Positions 53,996 through 61,617 of a stretch of DNA of 64,000 bases are shown here, in pieces. The stretch spans positions 1,322,236 through 1,386,235 of the forward strand of contig NZ_NNRI01000022.1 in NCBI RefSeq assembly GCF_002270415.1, given 5' to 3'. The notes under the pieces are model-generated. The model worked only from the letters and a program-made list of their open reading frames with translations, searched no databases and was not told the DNA's origin. Each line of letters begins with the position of its first letter. The first letter of the stretch is position 1. Origin of the DNA: Mesorhizobium sophorae. Its GTDB lineage: Bacteria; Pseudomonadota; Alphaproteobacteria; Rhizobiales; Rhizobiaceae. Position numbers and translations under genes: made by a program.

Positions 53996-54537
53996 CCGCG
54001 CTCCGATGGGCCCCGCCTGTACCGACAGGTCCGCGCCCATCGCGATGGATGCACCTTTGCCATTGAGCTTTTCGGCGTGCGTGAATGGCTGGGTTGCTCA
54101 GCCCGCGTTTCATGGGCCGGCAGAAACAGTTCGGTCGATGGTGAATATGAAAGCCAGGAGCGAGCGGCGCACTGCCTCAGGCTACAGTGACCGCTCGTCC
54201 GGCGCCCACGCCTATGCCGCCGTTCAAGTAAACCCCGCCCGTCCGAACAGCATCGCGCGACGTAACCCCAAGCGCTTCGAATACGCATGCTGCACTGCAA
54301 TCTGTCAACGCCGCCAAGCCGGCTGTGGACAGCCGATTCCGCAACATGAACAGGTGGTTATGGAAGGGTGCGAGGTCACGGATAGTGCTCAAAATGCCAG
54401 TTTTCCGGGCTTTCTGGCGTGCTACCGCTGGAAACTGGAACAGTGGCAGCCGAGCGCTCGACCGGATTCGCGACCGCCTGCATTGCCTGACTTTTTCTGG
54501 GTATGTTTTGCCCGAGGCCCGATCCGCCGGGTAACGG
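53996..54537. other. 542 bp between the glnA and glnII terminators without a recognised gene
   Basis: Open frames exist on both strands, but none has a family-like product, good ribosome-binding site or consistent codon use. The minus-strand frame ends with a glycine-rich run (TGGVYLNGGIGVGAG) that suggests a decayed gene or chance. Both ends are closed by strong terminators, so any transcript here needs its own promoter. Confidence 0.5.
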
Positions 54538-54571
54538 CAAAAAAGAACCCCAGCTTTCGCCGGGGTTCTTG
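54538..54571 (-). terminator. Rho-independent terminator of glnII
   Basis: Minus-strand hairpin AAGAACCCCGG-CGAAAGC-TGGGGTTCTT followed by TTTTTGCC, about 60 bp after the glnII stop. Confidence 0.9.
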
Positions 54572-54630
54572 TATGGACTTGGAAGAATCTCAGACTGTCA
54601 CGGCATGGACGTGAAGTCCGATTCGAATGA

Positions 54631-55671
54631 CTACGCGGCAGCCGAAACCTCAGCACTCGCCGGCACCGAGGCGATCGTCTTCAGGATCTGCGAAGCGATC
54701 TGGTAGGGGTCGCCCTGGGAATTCGGACGGCGATCTTCCAGATAGCCCTTGTAGTCGTTCTTGATGAAGGAATGCGGGACGCGGATCGAAGCACCGCGAT
54801 CGGCGATGCCATAGCTGAACCTGTTCCACGGCGCGGTCTCATGCTTGCCGGTCAAACGCTTGTCGTTGTCGGGGCCATAGACGGCGATGTGATCCATAAG
54901 GTTCTTGTCGAAAGCCGCCATCAGCGCTTCGAAATAGGCCTTGCCGCCGACTTCGCGCATATAGGCGGTCGAGAAGTTGGCGTGCATGCCCGAGCCGTTC
55001 CAGTCGGTGTCGCCGAGCGGCTTGCAATGGTATTCGATGTCGATGCCGTATTTCTCGGTCAGGCGCTGCATCAGGTAGCGGGCCATCCACATCTGGTCGG
55101 CGGCCTTCTTGGAGCCCTTGCCGAAAATCTGGAATTCCCACTGGCCCTTGGCCACTTCGGCGTTGATGCCTTCATGGTTGATGCCGGCCGCCAGGCAGAG
55201 GTCGAGATGCTCTTCGACGATCTGGCGCGCGACGGAGCCGACATTGGAATAGCCGACGCCGGTGTAGTACGGGCCCTGCGGTGCCGGATAGCCGCTTTCC
55301 GGGAAGCCCAGCGGACGGCCGTCCTTGTAGAAGAAATACTCCTGCTCGAAACCGAACCAGGCGCCCTCGTCATCGAGGATGGTGGCGCGCTTGTTCGAGG
55401 CATGCGGCGTAACGCCGTCTGGCATCATGACTTCGCACATGACGAGCACGCCGTTGCTGCGAGCCGGATCCGGATAGACAGTGACTGGCTTCAGCACGCA
55501 ATCGGAGCTGTGGCCTTCGGCCTGCTGTGTCGACGAGCCATCAAAGCCCCACAGCGGAAGCTGCTCGAGCGTCGGGAATTCGGCGAATTCCTTGACTTGC
55601 GTCTTGCCGCGAAGGTTGGGGACCGGGGTGTATCCATCGAGCCAAATGTACTCGAGCTTGTATTTCGTCAT
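54631..55671 (-). CDS. glnII: Glutamine synthetase II (eukaryotic type)
   Basis: A 346-residue type II glutamine synthetase, a second enzyme characteristic of rhizobia. It shows IWLDGYTPVPNLRGKT, WGFDGSSTQQAEG, FGFEQEYFFY, GINAEVAKGQWEFQ, and HETAPWNRFSYGIADRGASIR (split into conserved blocks at about 275-300). It lacks the adenylylation tyrosine loop of GSI, so it is controlled by transcription. A sigma-54 promoter and an NtrC-type palindrome lie upstream. It is convergent with glnA and divergent from the gstI-like gene. The start MTKYKLEYI has a GAGAGG site before it. Confidence 0.97.
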   Translation of the reverse strand: MTKYKLEYIWLDGYTPVPNLRGKTQVKEFAEFPTLEQLPLWGFDGSSTQQAEGHSSDCVLKPVTVYPDPARSNGVLVMCEVMMPDGVTPHASNKRATILDDEGAWFGFEQEYFFYKDGRPLGFPESGYPAPQGPYYTGVGYSNVGSVARQIVEEHLDLCLAAGINHEGINAEVAKGQWEFQIFGKGSKKAADQMWMARYLMQRLTEKYGIDIEYHCKPLGDTDWNGSGMHANFSTAYMREVGGKAYFEALMAAFDKNLMDHIAVYGPDNDKRLTGKHETAPWNRFSYGIADRGASIRVPHSFIKNDYKGYLEDRRPNSQGDPYQIASQILKTIASVPASAEVSAAA

Positions 55672-55757
55672 TCTAGCCTCTCGTTGCTTGATCACCGAAC
55701 ACTGGACGGCGTCGACATGCGTCTGCCACCAGCAGTCGGCCTGCCGGATCACTAAAA

Positions 55758-55773
55758 TGCAATTCGTGTGCCA
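55758..55773 (-). promoter_or_regulatory. Sigma-54 promoter of glnII
   Basis: On the minus strand TGGCACACGAATTGCA: a -24 TGGCAC, N5, and a -12 TTGCA with the GG/GC pair 12 bp apart. This is a near-perfect consensus. The start site is expected near 55748, giving a leader of about 75 bp before the glnII ATG. Confidence 0.93.
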
Positions 55774-55880
55774 CTCTTGACCTGCAGGGTGCGGCAAAAT
55801 TGACGCCGCATTCCATTGAAGTTGGCAAGCCGCCTAAGCAATGCGTTGAGATCAATCACAATCGCAATTCGCACAAATAA

Positions 55881-55917
55881 TAGGCAAATACTGATCTTTT
55901 CGTAGGCATATTGCCTA
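55881..55917. promoter_or_regulatory. TAGGCA half-site plus TAGGCA-N3-TGCCTA palindrome between glnII and gstI
   Basis: A perfect palindrome TAGGCATATTGCCTA (55903-55917) and a half-site TAGGCA at 55881-55886. The palindrome centre is about 140 bp before the glnII -24 element and about 75 bp before the gstI-like ATG. A weaker match (TGGC-AAGCC-GCCTA) lies at about 55823-55837. NtrC binding here would explain activation of glnII and repression of gstI, as shown in Rhizobium leguminosarum. Confidence 0.6.
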
Positions 55918-55987
55918 ACTTGATTGCAGACCTTATCTTCGAGGTAGGTTGAATCGACAAGGTTCGACAGAAGAAAGGAGCCCGACA

Positions 55988-56185
55988 ATGGAAATCATTT
56001 CCACGCGTCCGTCGGCAAAGATTCTGATGTTCCCGACGGCAGCGCGCGTCTCTGCCTCAAATTTGAGCGGCAAGGCTAAGTTTGCGGCAGAGCTTGCCTC
56101 ACTGCGCGGTGTTCGGGCGGATTTCGGCGACGGCTGGTATCACGATGCGGCGATAGAGGACGCGAAGCAGGACCGTCAAAGCTAA
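55988..56185 (+). CDS. gstI: Glutamine synthetase translation inhibitor, GstI/DUF2735 family
   Basis: A 65-residue protein (MEIISTRPSAKILMFPTAAR..., then SGKAKFAAELASLRGVRAD) of the DUF2735 type. In R. leguminosarum a gene of this size and position, gstI, is divergent from glnII and inhibits GlnII production at translation; it is repressed by NtrC. The identity here rests on size, divergent position and the KFAAELASLR region, not on an alignment. AAAGGAG stands just before the ATG, a strong ribosome-binding site. It ends at a bidirectional terminator. Confidence 0.78.
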   Translation: MEIISTRPSAKILMFPTAARVSASNLSGKAKFAAELASLRGVRADFGDGWYHDAAIEDAKQDRQS

Positions 56186-56214
56186 GCCCCTACCCTCATC
56201 GCATGACTATCATT

Positions 56215-56248
56215 GAAAAACCCGGCGCGATCGCTCGCGCCGGGTTTT
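56215..56248. terminator. Bidirectional terminator between gstI and the MFS gene
   Basis: Perfect hairpin AAAACCCGGCGCGA-TCGC-TCGCGCCGGGTTTT, flanked by A and T runs. Confidence 0.92.
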
Positions 56249-56268
56249 CGTTGACTACCGAGCAGTCA

Positions 56269-58203
56269 TTACTGCTTGGTGTTCAGATCGGTTCCCAGCG
56301 TGTCCCTGACGAAGATCATGCCGATGACCAGCGACATCGCGGCGATCACCACCGGGTACCACAGACCAAAGTAGATATCGCCCCTGTAGGCACTGAGTGC
56401 GAACACCGTCGCCGGCAGCAGGCCACCGAACCAGCCATTGCCGATGTGATAGGGCAACGACATGCCGGTGTAGCGGATGCGGGTCGGGAACATCTCGACC
56501 AGGATCGCGGCAATCGGGCCGTAGACCATGGTCACGAACAGGACCAGGATGAACAGGATGCCGATCGTCATCGGCCAGTTGATTCCCGCCGGATCGGCGA
56601 ACATGGCGAAAGCGCCGCCGCCCGGTATATTGTAGACGGTGACCTCGGGCGCACCCGCGGCCTCGTCGGCGGTTAGCAGCTTGTCCTTGATCGCCTGATC
56701 GGTCGGGACCGTCGCCTTCTCGCCGGCGCGAATGGCGGTGGCATCGAGCTTCAGTTCCGGGTTGGCGGCGACAAACGCGTCAAGCTTCTGGTCCGGGATC
56801 TTGATCGCCGCGCGCTTCAGCGGATAGCCGCCGTCCCGCAGCGACATGTTGACGGCCTTGATGAAGGCGGCGTCCTTGGCTTTCGCCTGATCGCCAGCGG
56901 CGATGGCATCGTAGGATTCCACCGTCTCGTTGCCGATTTTGACCGACGCGGCCGTCCCGGCCGCGGCCGTCGACACCACGTCATAGGGAACCGAGTTCTT
57001 GGTCAGGAACGAGGTCGCGATGTCACAAGACGTCGTGAACTTCGCCGTGCCGACCGGATTGAACTGGAACTTGCAGTCGCCGGGTGCCGCCGTCACCGTA
57101 GCACGTGTGTTCTGCTGGGCCGTGGCGAGCGCCGGATTGGCGGCCCAGGTCAATGCCTTGAACAGCGGGAAGGTGCAGACGATCGCCAAGGCAAGGCCCG
57201 CCATGATGATCGGCTTGCGCCCGATCTTGTCGGAGAGCCAGCCGAAGACGACGAAGAAGATCGAGCCGAGGGCGAGCGCTATGGCGATCATGATGTTGAC
57301 CGACTGCGCGTCGACCTTGAGCACGTTTTGCAGGAAGAACAGCGCGTAGAACTGGCCATTGTACCAGACCACGGCCTGACCGGCGGTGAGGCCGAGCAGC
57401 GCCAGCAGCGCGATCCGGGCATTCTTCCATTGACCAAACGCTTCCGAAAGCGGCGCTTTGGAGCCCTTGCCCTCATCTTTCATGCGCTGGAAGGTCGGCG
57501 ATTCGGAGAGCGAAAGCCGGATCCAGATCGAGATGCCGAGCAGCAGGAAGGAGACAATGAACGGAATGCGCCAGCCCCATGAGGCGTAGGTTTCCTTGCT
57601 CATCGAACCCTGGACAATCAGGATGACGACCAGCGACAGGAACAGGCCGAGCGTCGCCGTCGTCTGGATCCACGAGGTGTAGTAGCCGCGCCGGTTGTCG
57701 GGTGCATGCTCGGCGACATAGGTGGCCGCGCCGCCATATTCGCCGCCCAGCGCCAGGCCTTGCAGCATGCGCAGGACAATCAGGATCACGGGAGCCGCGA
57801 TGCCCAAAGTCGCATATCCAGGCAGCAGGCCGACCAGGAAGGTCGAAAGGCCCATGATCGTCATGGTGACAAGGAACGTATACTTGCGGCCGACAAGGTC
57901 GCCGATGCGGCCGAACAGCAGCGCGCCGAACGGTCGCACCAGGAAGCCAGCGGCGAACGCCAGCAGCGCGAAGATGTTACGCGTCGCTTCCGGAATGGTT
58001 GGACTGAAGAAGGTCGAACCAATGAACACCGCGAGCGAGCCGTAGAGATAGAAATCATACCATTCGAAAACGGTGCCCAGCGAGGAAGCGAAGATGACCT
58101 TCTTTTCCTCCCGCGTCATGCCGCGGCTTGCTCCGCCGGCAGTCGATGCCATTGCCATAGAATTGTCCTCCCGTGAGACCTTGTCCTCGATGCTGTGCTT
58201 CAT
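56269..58203 (-). CDS. MFS transporter, metabolite:H+ symporter type, with a periplasmic insertion of about 190 residues
   Basis: A 644-residue major facilitator, about 200 longer than its family (ProP/KgtP/ShiA group, about 430-450). TM1 begins ASSLGTVFEWYDFYLYGSLA; the motif A signature is GRIGDLVGRKYTFLVTM. Twelve helices are visible, but between TM9 (about 331-351) and TM10 (about 545) there is a hydrophilic stretch with two cysteines (C377, C393). An odd-even loop is periplasmic in the MFS fold. The substrate is unknown. The start MKHSIEDKVS at 58203 has an AGGAG site upstream. It is convergent with gstI through the terminator. Confidence 0.88.
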   Translation of the reverse strand: MKHSIEDKVSREDNSMAMASTAGGASRGMTREEKKVIFASSLGTVFEWYDFYLYGSLAVFIGSTFFSPTIPEATRNIFALLAFAAGFLVRPFGALLFGRIGDLVGRKYTFLVTMTIMGLSTFLVGLLPGYATLGIAAPVILIVLRMLQGLALGGEYGGAATYVAEHAPDNRRGYYTSWIQTTATLGLFLSLVVILIVQGSMSKETYASWGWRIPFIVSFLLLGISIWIRLSLSESPTFQRMKDEGKGSKAPLSEAFGQWKNARIALLALLGLTAGQAVVWYNGQFYALFFLQNVLKVDAQSVNIMIAIALALGSIFFVVFGWLSDKIGRKPIIMAGLALAIVCTFPLFKALTWAANPALATAQQNTRATVTAAPGDCKFQFNPVGTAKFTTSCDIATSFLTKNSVPYDVVSTAAAGTAASVKIGNETVESYDAIAAGDQAKAKDAAFIKAVNMSLRDGGYPLKRAAIKIPDQKLDAFVAANPELKLDATAIRAGEKATVPTDQAIKDKLLTADEAAGAPEVTVYNIPGGGAFAMFADPAGINWPMTIGILFILVLFVTMVYGPIAAILVEMFPTRIRYTGMSLPYHIGNGWFGGLLPATVFALSAYRGDIYFGLWYPVVIAAMSLVIGMIFVRDTLGTDLNTKQ

Positions 58204-58338
58204 TGTCCGCGTTCTCCTCCGAACATGGACTCATGCACTGCGATCACGGAAAAAATGACAGAAAGCGTGCGCCAACGTCAGGGCGTCTTTGGGATTATGA
58301 CTTTGGTATTAGGTGCGCTGCGGGATGAAGCGGAGCCG

Positions 58339-59130
58339 TCAGCCCTTGAGCGCTTCCAATAGCCCAGCGGCAGCCATCATGTCGCGCTTGCGGGCCGAGC
58401 GGCGCGCGACCGCTTCGGCGTCCTGTCCCCAATGCTCGATCTGCCAGTCCTCGTCGACATGGCCGGCCGCCCAGGCCGCCTCGGCGTCGAGTTCGCCGAA
58501 ATCGACAGCCAGCGCCAGCAGCGCCGAACCAGTCAGCGAGGTCATCACATGGATGGCGGCGAGCCGCAGCGGTTCGGCACGCTGAGCAAGATGACTTCCC
58601 AGCACGGCGATCGTTTCGCGCGGCTGCTCGACATGGATGATGCCTTCGGCGAGATTGAAGCGAGCCCCGAGGCTGCGGCGCACCCAATCAAGGACCGGGT
58701 CCCAATGTTCGTTCTGCCGCTCCACCAAGCCTTGCGGCGCATCGGCGCGGTAGAAGAGCAGATCGGACGAAGCGAAGCGCAGAATGTCTTCCAGCACCGC
58801 CTGCGGATCGCTGGCGACGCCGTCAATAGCAGTGTTGACGAGGCGCATCACCGGCATCGTCACCGGGTTGATGGTTTCGCTCTGCGCTGCGAATTCGTCG
58901 GCGACGAGTGCAGCCGCCGCCTCGGTCGGCAGCGCCAGCAGCGCCTTGCCCGGCGTGCGCACCGGCTTGCCGTCGAGATGCACGGCAAAGCCGTCTTCCA
59001 CCGGCGCCACCGCGACGATCTTGTAGAAGCGCTTCGGCAGAGGCGTCTTCATCTGGATCTGGGCGGGGCGCACCGGATCCGGATCGGAAAGCTGCTTGCC
59101 CGCTTCGAGATCGTTGAGGATATCACCCAT
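58339..59130 (-). CDS. ATP12 family F1-ATPase assembly chaperone
   Basis: A 263-residue protein with the ATP12 pattern: KRFYKIVAVAPVEDGFAVHLDGKPVRTPGK (given as blocks at about 33-62), ETINPVTMPVMRLVNTAIDG, and DLLFYRADAPQGLVERQNEHWDP. In mitochondria ATP12 protects the alpha subunit before F1 assembly; the alphaproteobacterial homologue is thought to do the same. It precedes no ATPase genes here. It has its own AUG at 59130 (MGDILNDLEAG) and lies upstream of nothing on the same strand before the MFS gene. Confidence 0.88.
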   Translation of the reverse strand: MGDILNDLEAGKQLSDPDPVRPAQIQMKTPLPKRFYKIVAVAPVEDGFAVHLDGKPVRTPGKALLALPTEAAAALVADEFAAQSETINPVTMPVMRLVNTAIDGVASDPQAVLEDILRFASSDLLFYRADAPQGLVERQNEHWDPVLDWVRRSLGARFNLAEGIIHVEQPRETIAVLGSHLAQRAEPLRLAAIHVMTSLTGSALLALAVDFGELDAEAAWAAGHVDEDWQIEHWGQDAEAVARRSARKRDMMAAAGLLEALKG

Positions 59131-59142
59131 TGAAAGGCTCTC

Positions 59143-60060
59143 TCAAACCGGCACGAGCTTGCGCGACGGCCGGTTGACAATGATCAGGCCGGCGGCAATC
59201 AGGCCAAGTGCCAGGAAGATGCGCATGGTCAGCGGCTCATTCAAGAACATGGCGCCGCACAACACGCCGAAAACCGGCGATAGGAAGGTGAAGCTGGACA
59301 GGCCTGAAGCCGGATAGCGCCTCAGCAGCCAGAACCAAAGCACATAGGTAAAGGCAACGATGTAGACCGCCTGGAAAAGCAGCGCCAATGTCGGCAGCAC
59401 GGCAGGGTCGCGGATGGGCGAACCGGCGAGCGGCAGCACCAATATGCCGACAACTGCCGCACCGGCGAGCTGATAAAGCAGCAGCTTCTCGGCGCTCGCC
59501 TCGACCAGCTTCGACCGCTTGATGAGGATGTTGGTCAAGGCCCAGAAAAATCCGGAGCCAAGGCTCAAGAGATCGCCGAACAGCATGTCCCCGCCGCCGC
59601 CAAGCTTGTCGGAAAAGACCGCGGTAAGGCCGGCAAAGGCCAGCAGCAGGCCAAGGAACTTGCGCAAAGTGATCTGCTCGCCGAGCAGGAAGTGGCCGCC
59701 GACCAACATCCAGAACGGCATTGTGTTGACCAGCAGCGTGTTGCGGGCGACGGTCGTGTGCTCCAGGCCGACATAGAGGCAGAGGAACTCGATGCCGAAC
59801 AGCGCGCCAACCGCGATGCCGGCGAGCAATGTCCCGTCGCGCGTGAAAAGCGCGATGCCGCGCCAGCGGCACCAGGCGAAGACACACAGGCCGCCGATGA
59901 CCGAGCGCGCGATCGACAGGAAGACAGGATCGTAACCGGCGTAGGAGATCTTGGCGGCGACGTAGTTCAGCCCCCAGGAAAAGGTCAGGCCGACCATGAT
60001 TGCGGCGGCGGCCATATCGACCGTGTCGCGCCGGTCGAGCGTATCGGTCACGCCGCTCAC
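59143..60060 (-). CDS. EamA/DMT-superfamily transporter
   Basis: A 305-residue membrane protein with ten predicted helices in two EamA repeats: the first contains GLTFSWGLNYVAAKISYAG, the second starts near LLSLGSGFFWALTNILIKRS. The ends of the repeats (LEHTTVARNTLLVNTMPFWM and SSFTFLSPVFGVLCGAMFL) match the drug/metabolite transporter family. The substrate is unknown; these often export amino acids. It is downstream of the pseudouridine synthase gene (60063) by 2 bp, so both may be in one transcript. Confidence 0.87.
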   Translation of the reverse strand: MSGVTDTLDRRDTVDMAAAAIMVGLTFSWGLNYVAAKISYAGYDPVFLSIARSVIGGLCVFAWCRWRGIALFTRDGTLLAGIAVGALFGIEFLCLYVGLEHTTVARNTLLVNTMPFWMLVGGHFLLGEQITLRKFLGLLLAFAGLTAVFSDKLGGGGDMLFGDLLSLGSGFFWALTNILIKRSKLVEASAEKLLLYQLAGAAVVGILVLPLAGSPIRDPAVLPTLALLFQAVYIVAFTYVLWFWLLRRYPASGLSSFTFLSPVFGVLCGAMFLNEPLTMRIFLALGLIAAGLIIVNRPSRKLVPV

Positions 60061-60062
60061 GA

Positions 60063-61043
60063 TCAGTCCTCCGCGCTGGCGTCGTCGAAGCCGATCAGGT
60101 TCCAGCTCTGGCGCATATGTGGAGGCATCGGCGCGGTGACATCGATGACACCCTTGTCCGGGTGCGGAATGATGATGCGGCGCGCATGCAAATGCAGGCG
60201 GTTCTGAATTCCACCGGGGAAATCCCAGTTGGTGTCGGCCTCGAAATATTTCGGGTCGCCGATGATCGGGCAGCCGATATAGGCAGCATGAACACGAAGC
60301 TGGTGCGTGCGGCCGGTGTAGGGCTCCATTTCCAGCCAGGTCATCGTCTGCGCCGCCTGCTCGATGATGCGGTAGTAGGACACGGCGTGGTCGGCGCCCT
60401 TTTCGCCATGCGCGGCGATGCGCACGCGATCGCCATCGGGCGTCGGCTCCTTGATCAGCCAGGTCGAGATCTTGTCCTCACGCTTGGGCGGCACGCCCTT
60501 GACCAGAGCCCAATAGGTCTTCTTGGTCTCGCGGGCGCGAAACGCTTCCGACAGCTTCATGGCGGCAAGCCGGGTGCGGGCGACGACCAGTACGCCCGAA
60601 GTGTCGCGGTCGAGGCGATGGACCAGCCGCGGCTTCTCGCCCTTCTGGTTGCGCCAGGCTTCCAGCATGTCGTCGACATTGCGGGTGACCCCCGAGCCGC
60701 CTTGCACCGCAAGGCCCGCCGGCTTGTTGAAGACGAAGACCTTGGGATCTTCATGGATCAGCATTTTCGCCAGGACGTCGGCATCGCCCTGGTTGCGGAT
60801 CGAGTGACCGGTCAGCGCGCTCTCGCCCTTCTTGTCCACCTCAAGCGGCGGAACGCGCACCATCTGGCCGGGTTCGACGCGGGTGTCGGCCTTGACCCGG
60901 CCGCCATCGACGCGGATCTGGCCGGAGCGCAGCAGCTTTTGCAGATGGCCGAAGCCCAGGCCCGGGAAATGGGTCTTGAACCAGCGATCGAGCCGCATGC
61001 CCGCCTCGCCGGCCTCCACTGTGATCTGTTCAACGCCTGCCAT
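60063..61043 (-). CDS. RluA-family ribosomal large-subunit pseudouridine synthase
   Basis: A 326-residue enzyme with an N-terminal S4 RNA-binding domain (LDRWFKTHFPGLGFGHLQKLLRSGQIRVDG, blocks at about 17-48) and the catalytic domain signature HRLDRDTSGVLVVART, with the catalytic aspartate in RLDRDT. The later GRTHQLRVHAAYIGCPIIGDPKY is also typical of RluC/RluD. The specific 23S position modified cannot be read from the sequence. It overlaps nothing but abuts the EamA gene. Confidence 0.93.
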   Translation of the reverse strand: MAGVEQITVEAGEAGMRLDRWFKTHFPGLGFGHLQKLLRSGQIRVDGGRVKADTRVEPGQMVRVPPLEVDKKGESALTGHSIRNQGDADVLAKMLIHEDPKVFVFNKPAGLAVQGGSGVTRNVDDMLEAWRNQKGEKPRLVHRLDRDTSGVLVVARTRLAAMKLSEAFRARETKKTYWALVKGVPPKREDKISTWLIKEPTPDGDRVRIAAHGEKGADHAVSYYRIIEQAAQTMTWLEMEPYTGRTHQLRVHAAYIGCPIIGDPKYFEADTNWDFPGGIQNRLHLHARRIIIPHPDKGVIDVTAPMPPHMRQSWNLIGFDDASAED

Positions 61044-61103
61044 ATTTTTTCGCTTATCCGTTTCCCGAGCAGGGTTCGGCCCGCTCTTGGCGCGGCAATA
61101 ACA

Positions 61104-61478
61104 CTATGAAACGGTTCTTGCGAGCCAAAGTCCCAGAAACAGGGCGATAATGGCGCCAATGACGCTGGCAAGGGCATATCCAAACGCCGGCAGCGTGGCT
61201 CCCCGCTCCCACAAAGTCGCGAAATCGAGCGAAAACGCGGAAAAGGTGGTGAAGCCGCCAAAGATGCCGGTGGCGACGAACAGTCTGAGCTCGTTCGATC
61301 CGCCGCGGCGCGCCAGGGTGGCTATGAACAGGCCCATGGCGAACGAGCCGACGATGTTGATGGCCATCGTCCCCCAGGGATAGTTGGGGCCGACAAGGCG
61401 CAGCGCGCCGATGTTGGTGAGGTGACGAATGCCGGCGCCGATGCCGCCGCCGACCACAACGAGAAGCAGATTGAACAT
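61104..61478 (-). CDS. crcB: CrcB fluoride channel
   Basis: A 124-residue four-helix protein of the Fluc family: GGGIGAGIRHLTN, the GTMAINIVGSFAMG motif with the conserved asparagine, and the central GIFGGFTTFSAFSLD. Dimers let fluoride out of the cell. No fluoride riboswitch consensus is visible in the 139 bp upstream. It is probably its own transcript, 61 bp from the pseudouridine synthase gene. Confidence 0.94.
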   Translation of the reverse strand: MFNLLLVVVGGGIGAGIRHLTNIGALRLVGPNYPWGTMAINIVGSFAMGLFIATLARRGGSNELRLFVATGIFGGFTTFSAFSLDFATLWERGATLPAFGYALASVIGAIIALFLGLWLARTVS

Positions 61479-61617
61479 GATCGATTACTGCCTCCACAAG
61501 GGCGACACGGTCAATCCCCTGAAGCTGACGACGATGCGGCTGGGACCGCGCAGACAATCGGGCGCGAGCCGCCTTCGCGGCCATCGTCGAGTTGGTCAGA
61601 GCGTGTCAACCTGATCG

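Noticed and set aside
54177..54656. 159-residue minus-strand open frame downstream of glnII
   Set aside because: It runs through the glnII terminator and the end of glnII, has no ribosome-binding site, and its product is Arg/Ser-rich shadow sequence.
61479..61617. Fluoride riboswitch before crcB
   Set aside because: The family consensus (GGCGATGG-type 5' end and pseudoknot) is not found on the minus strand.
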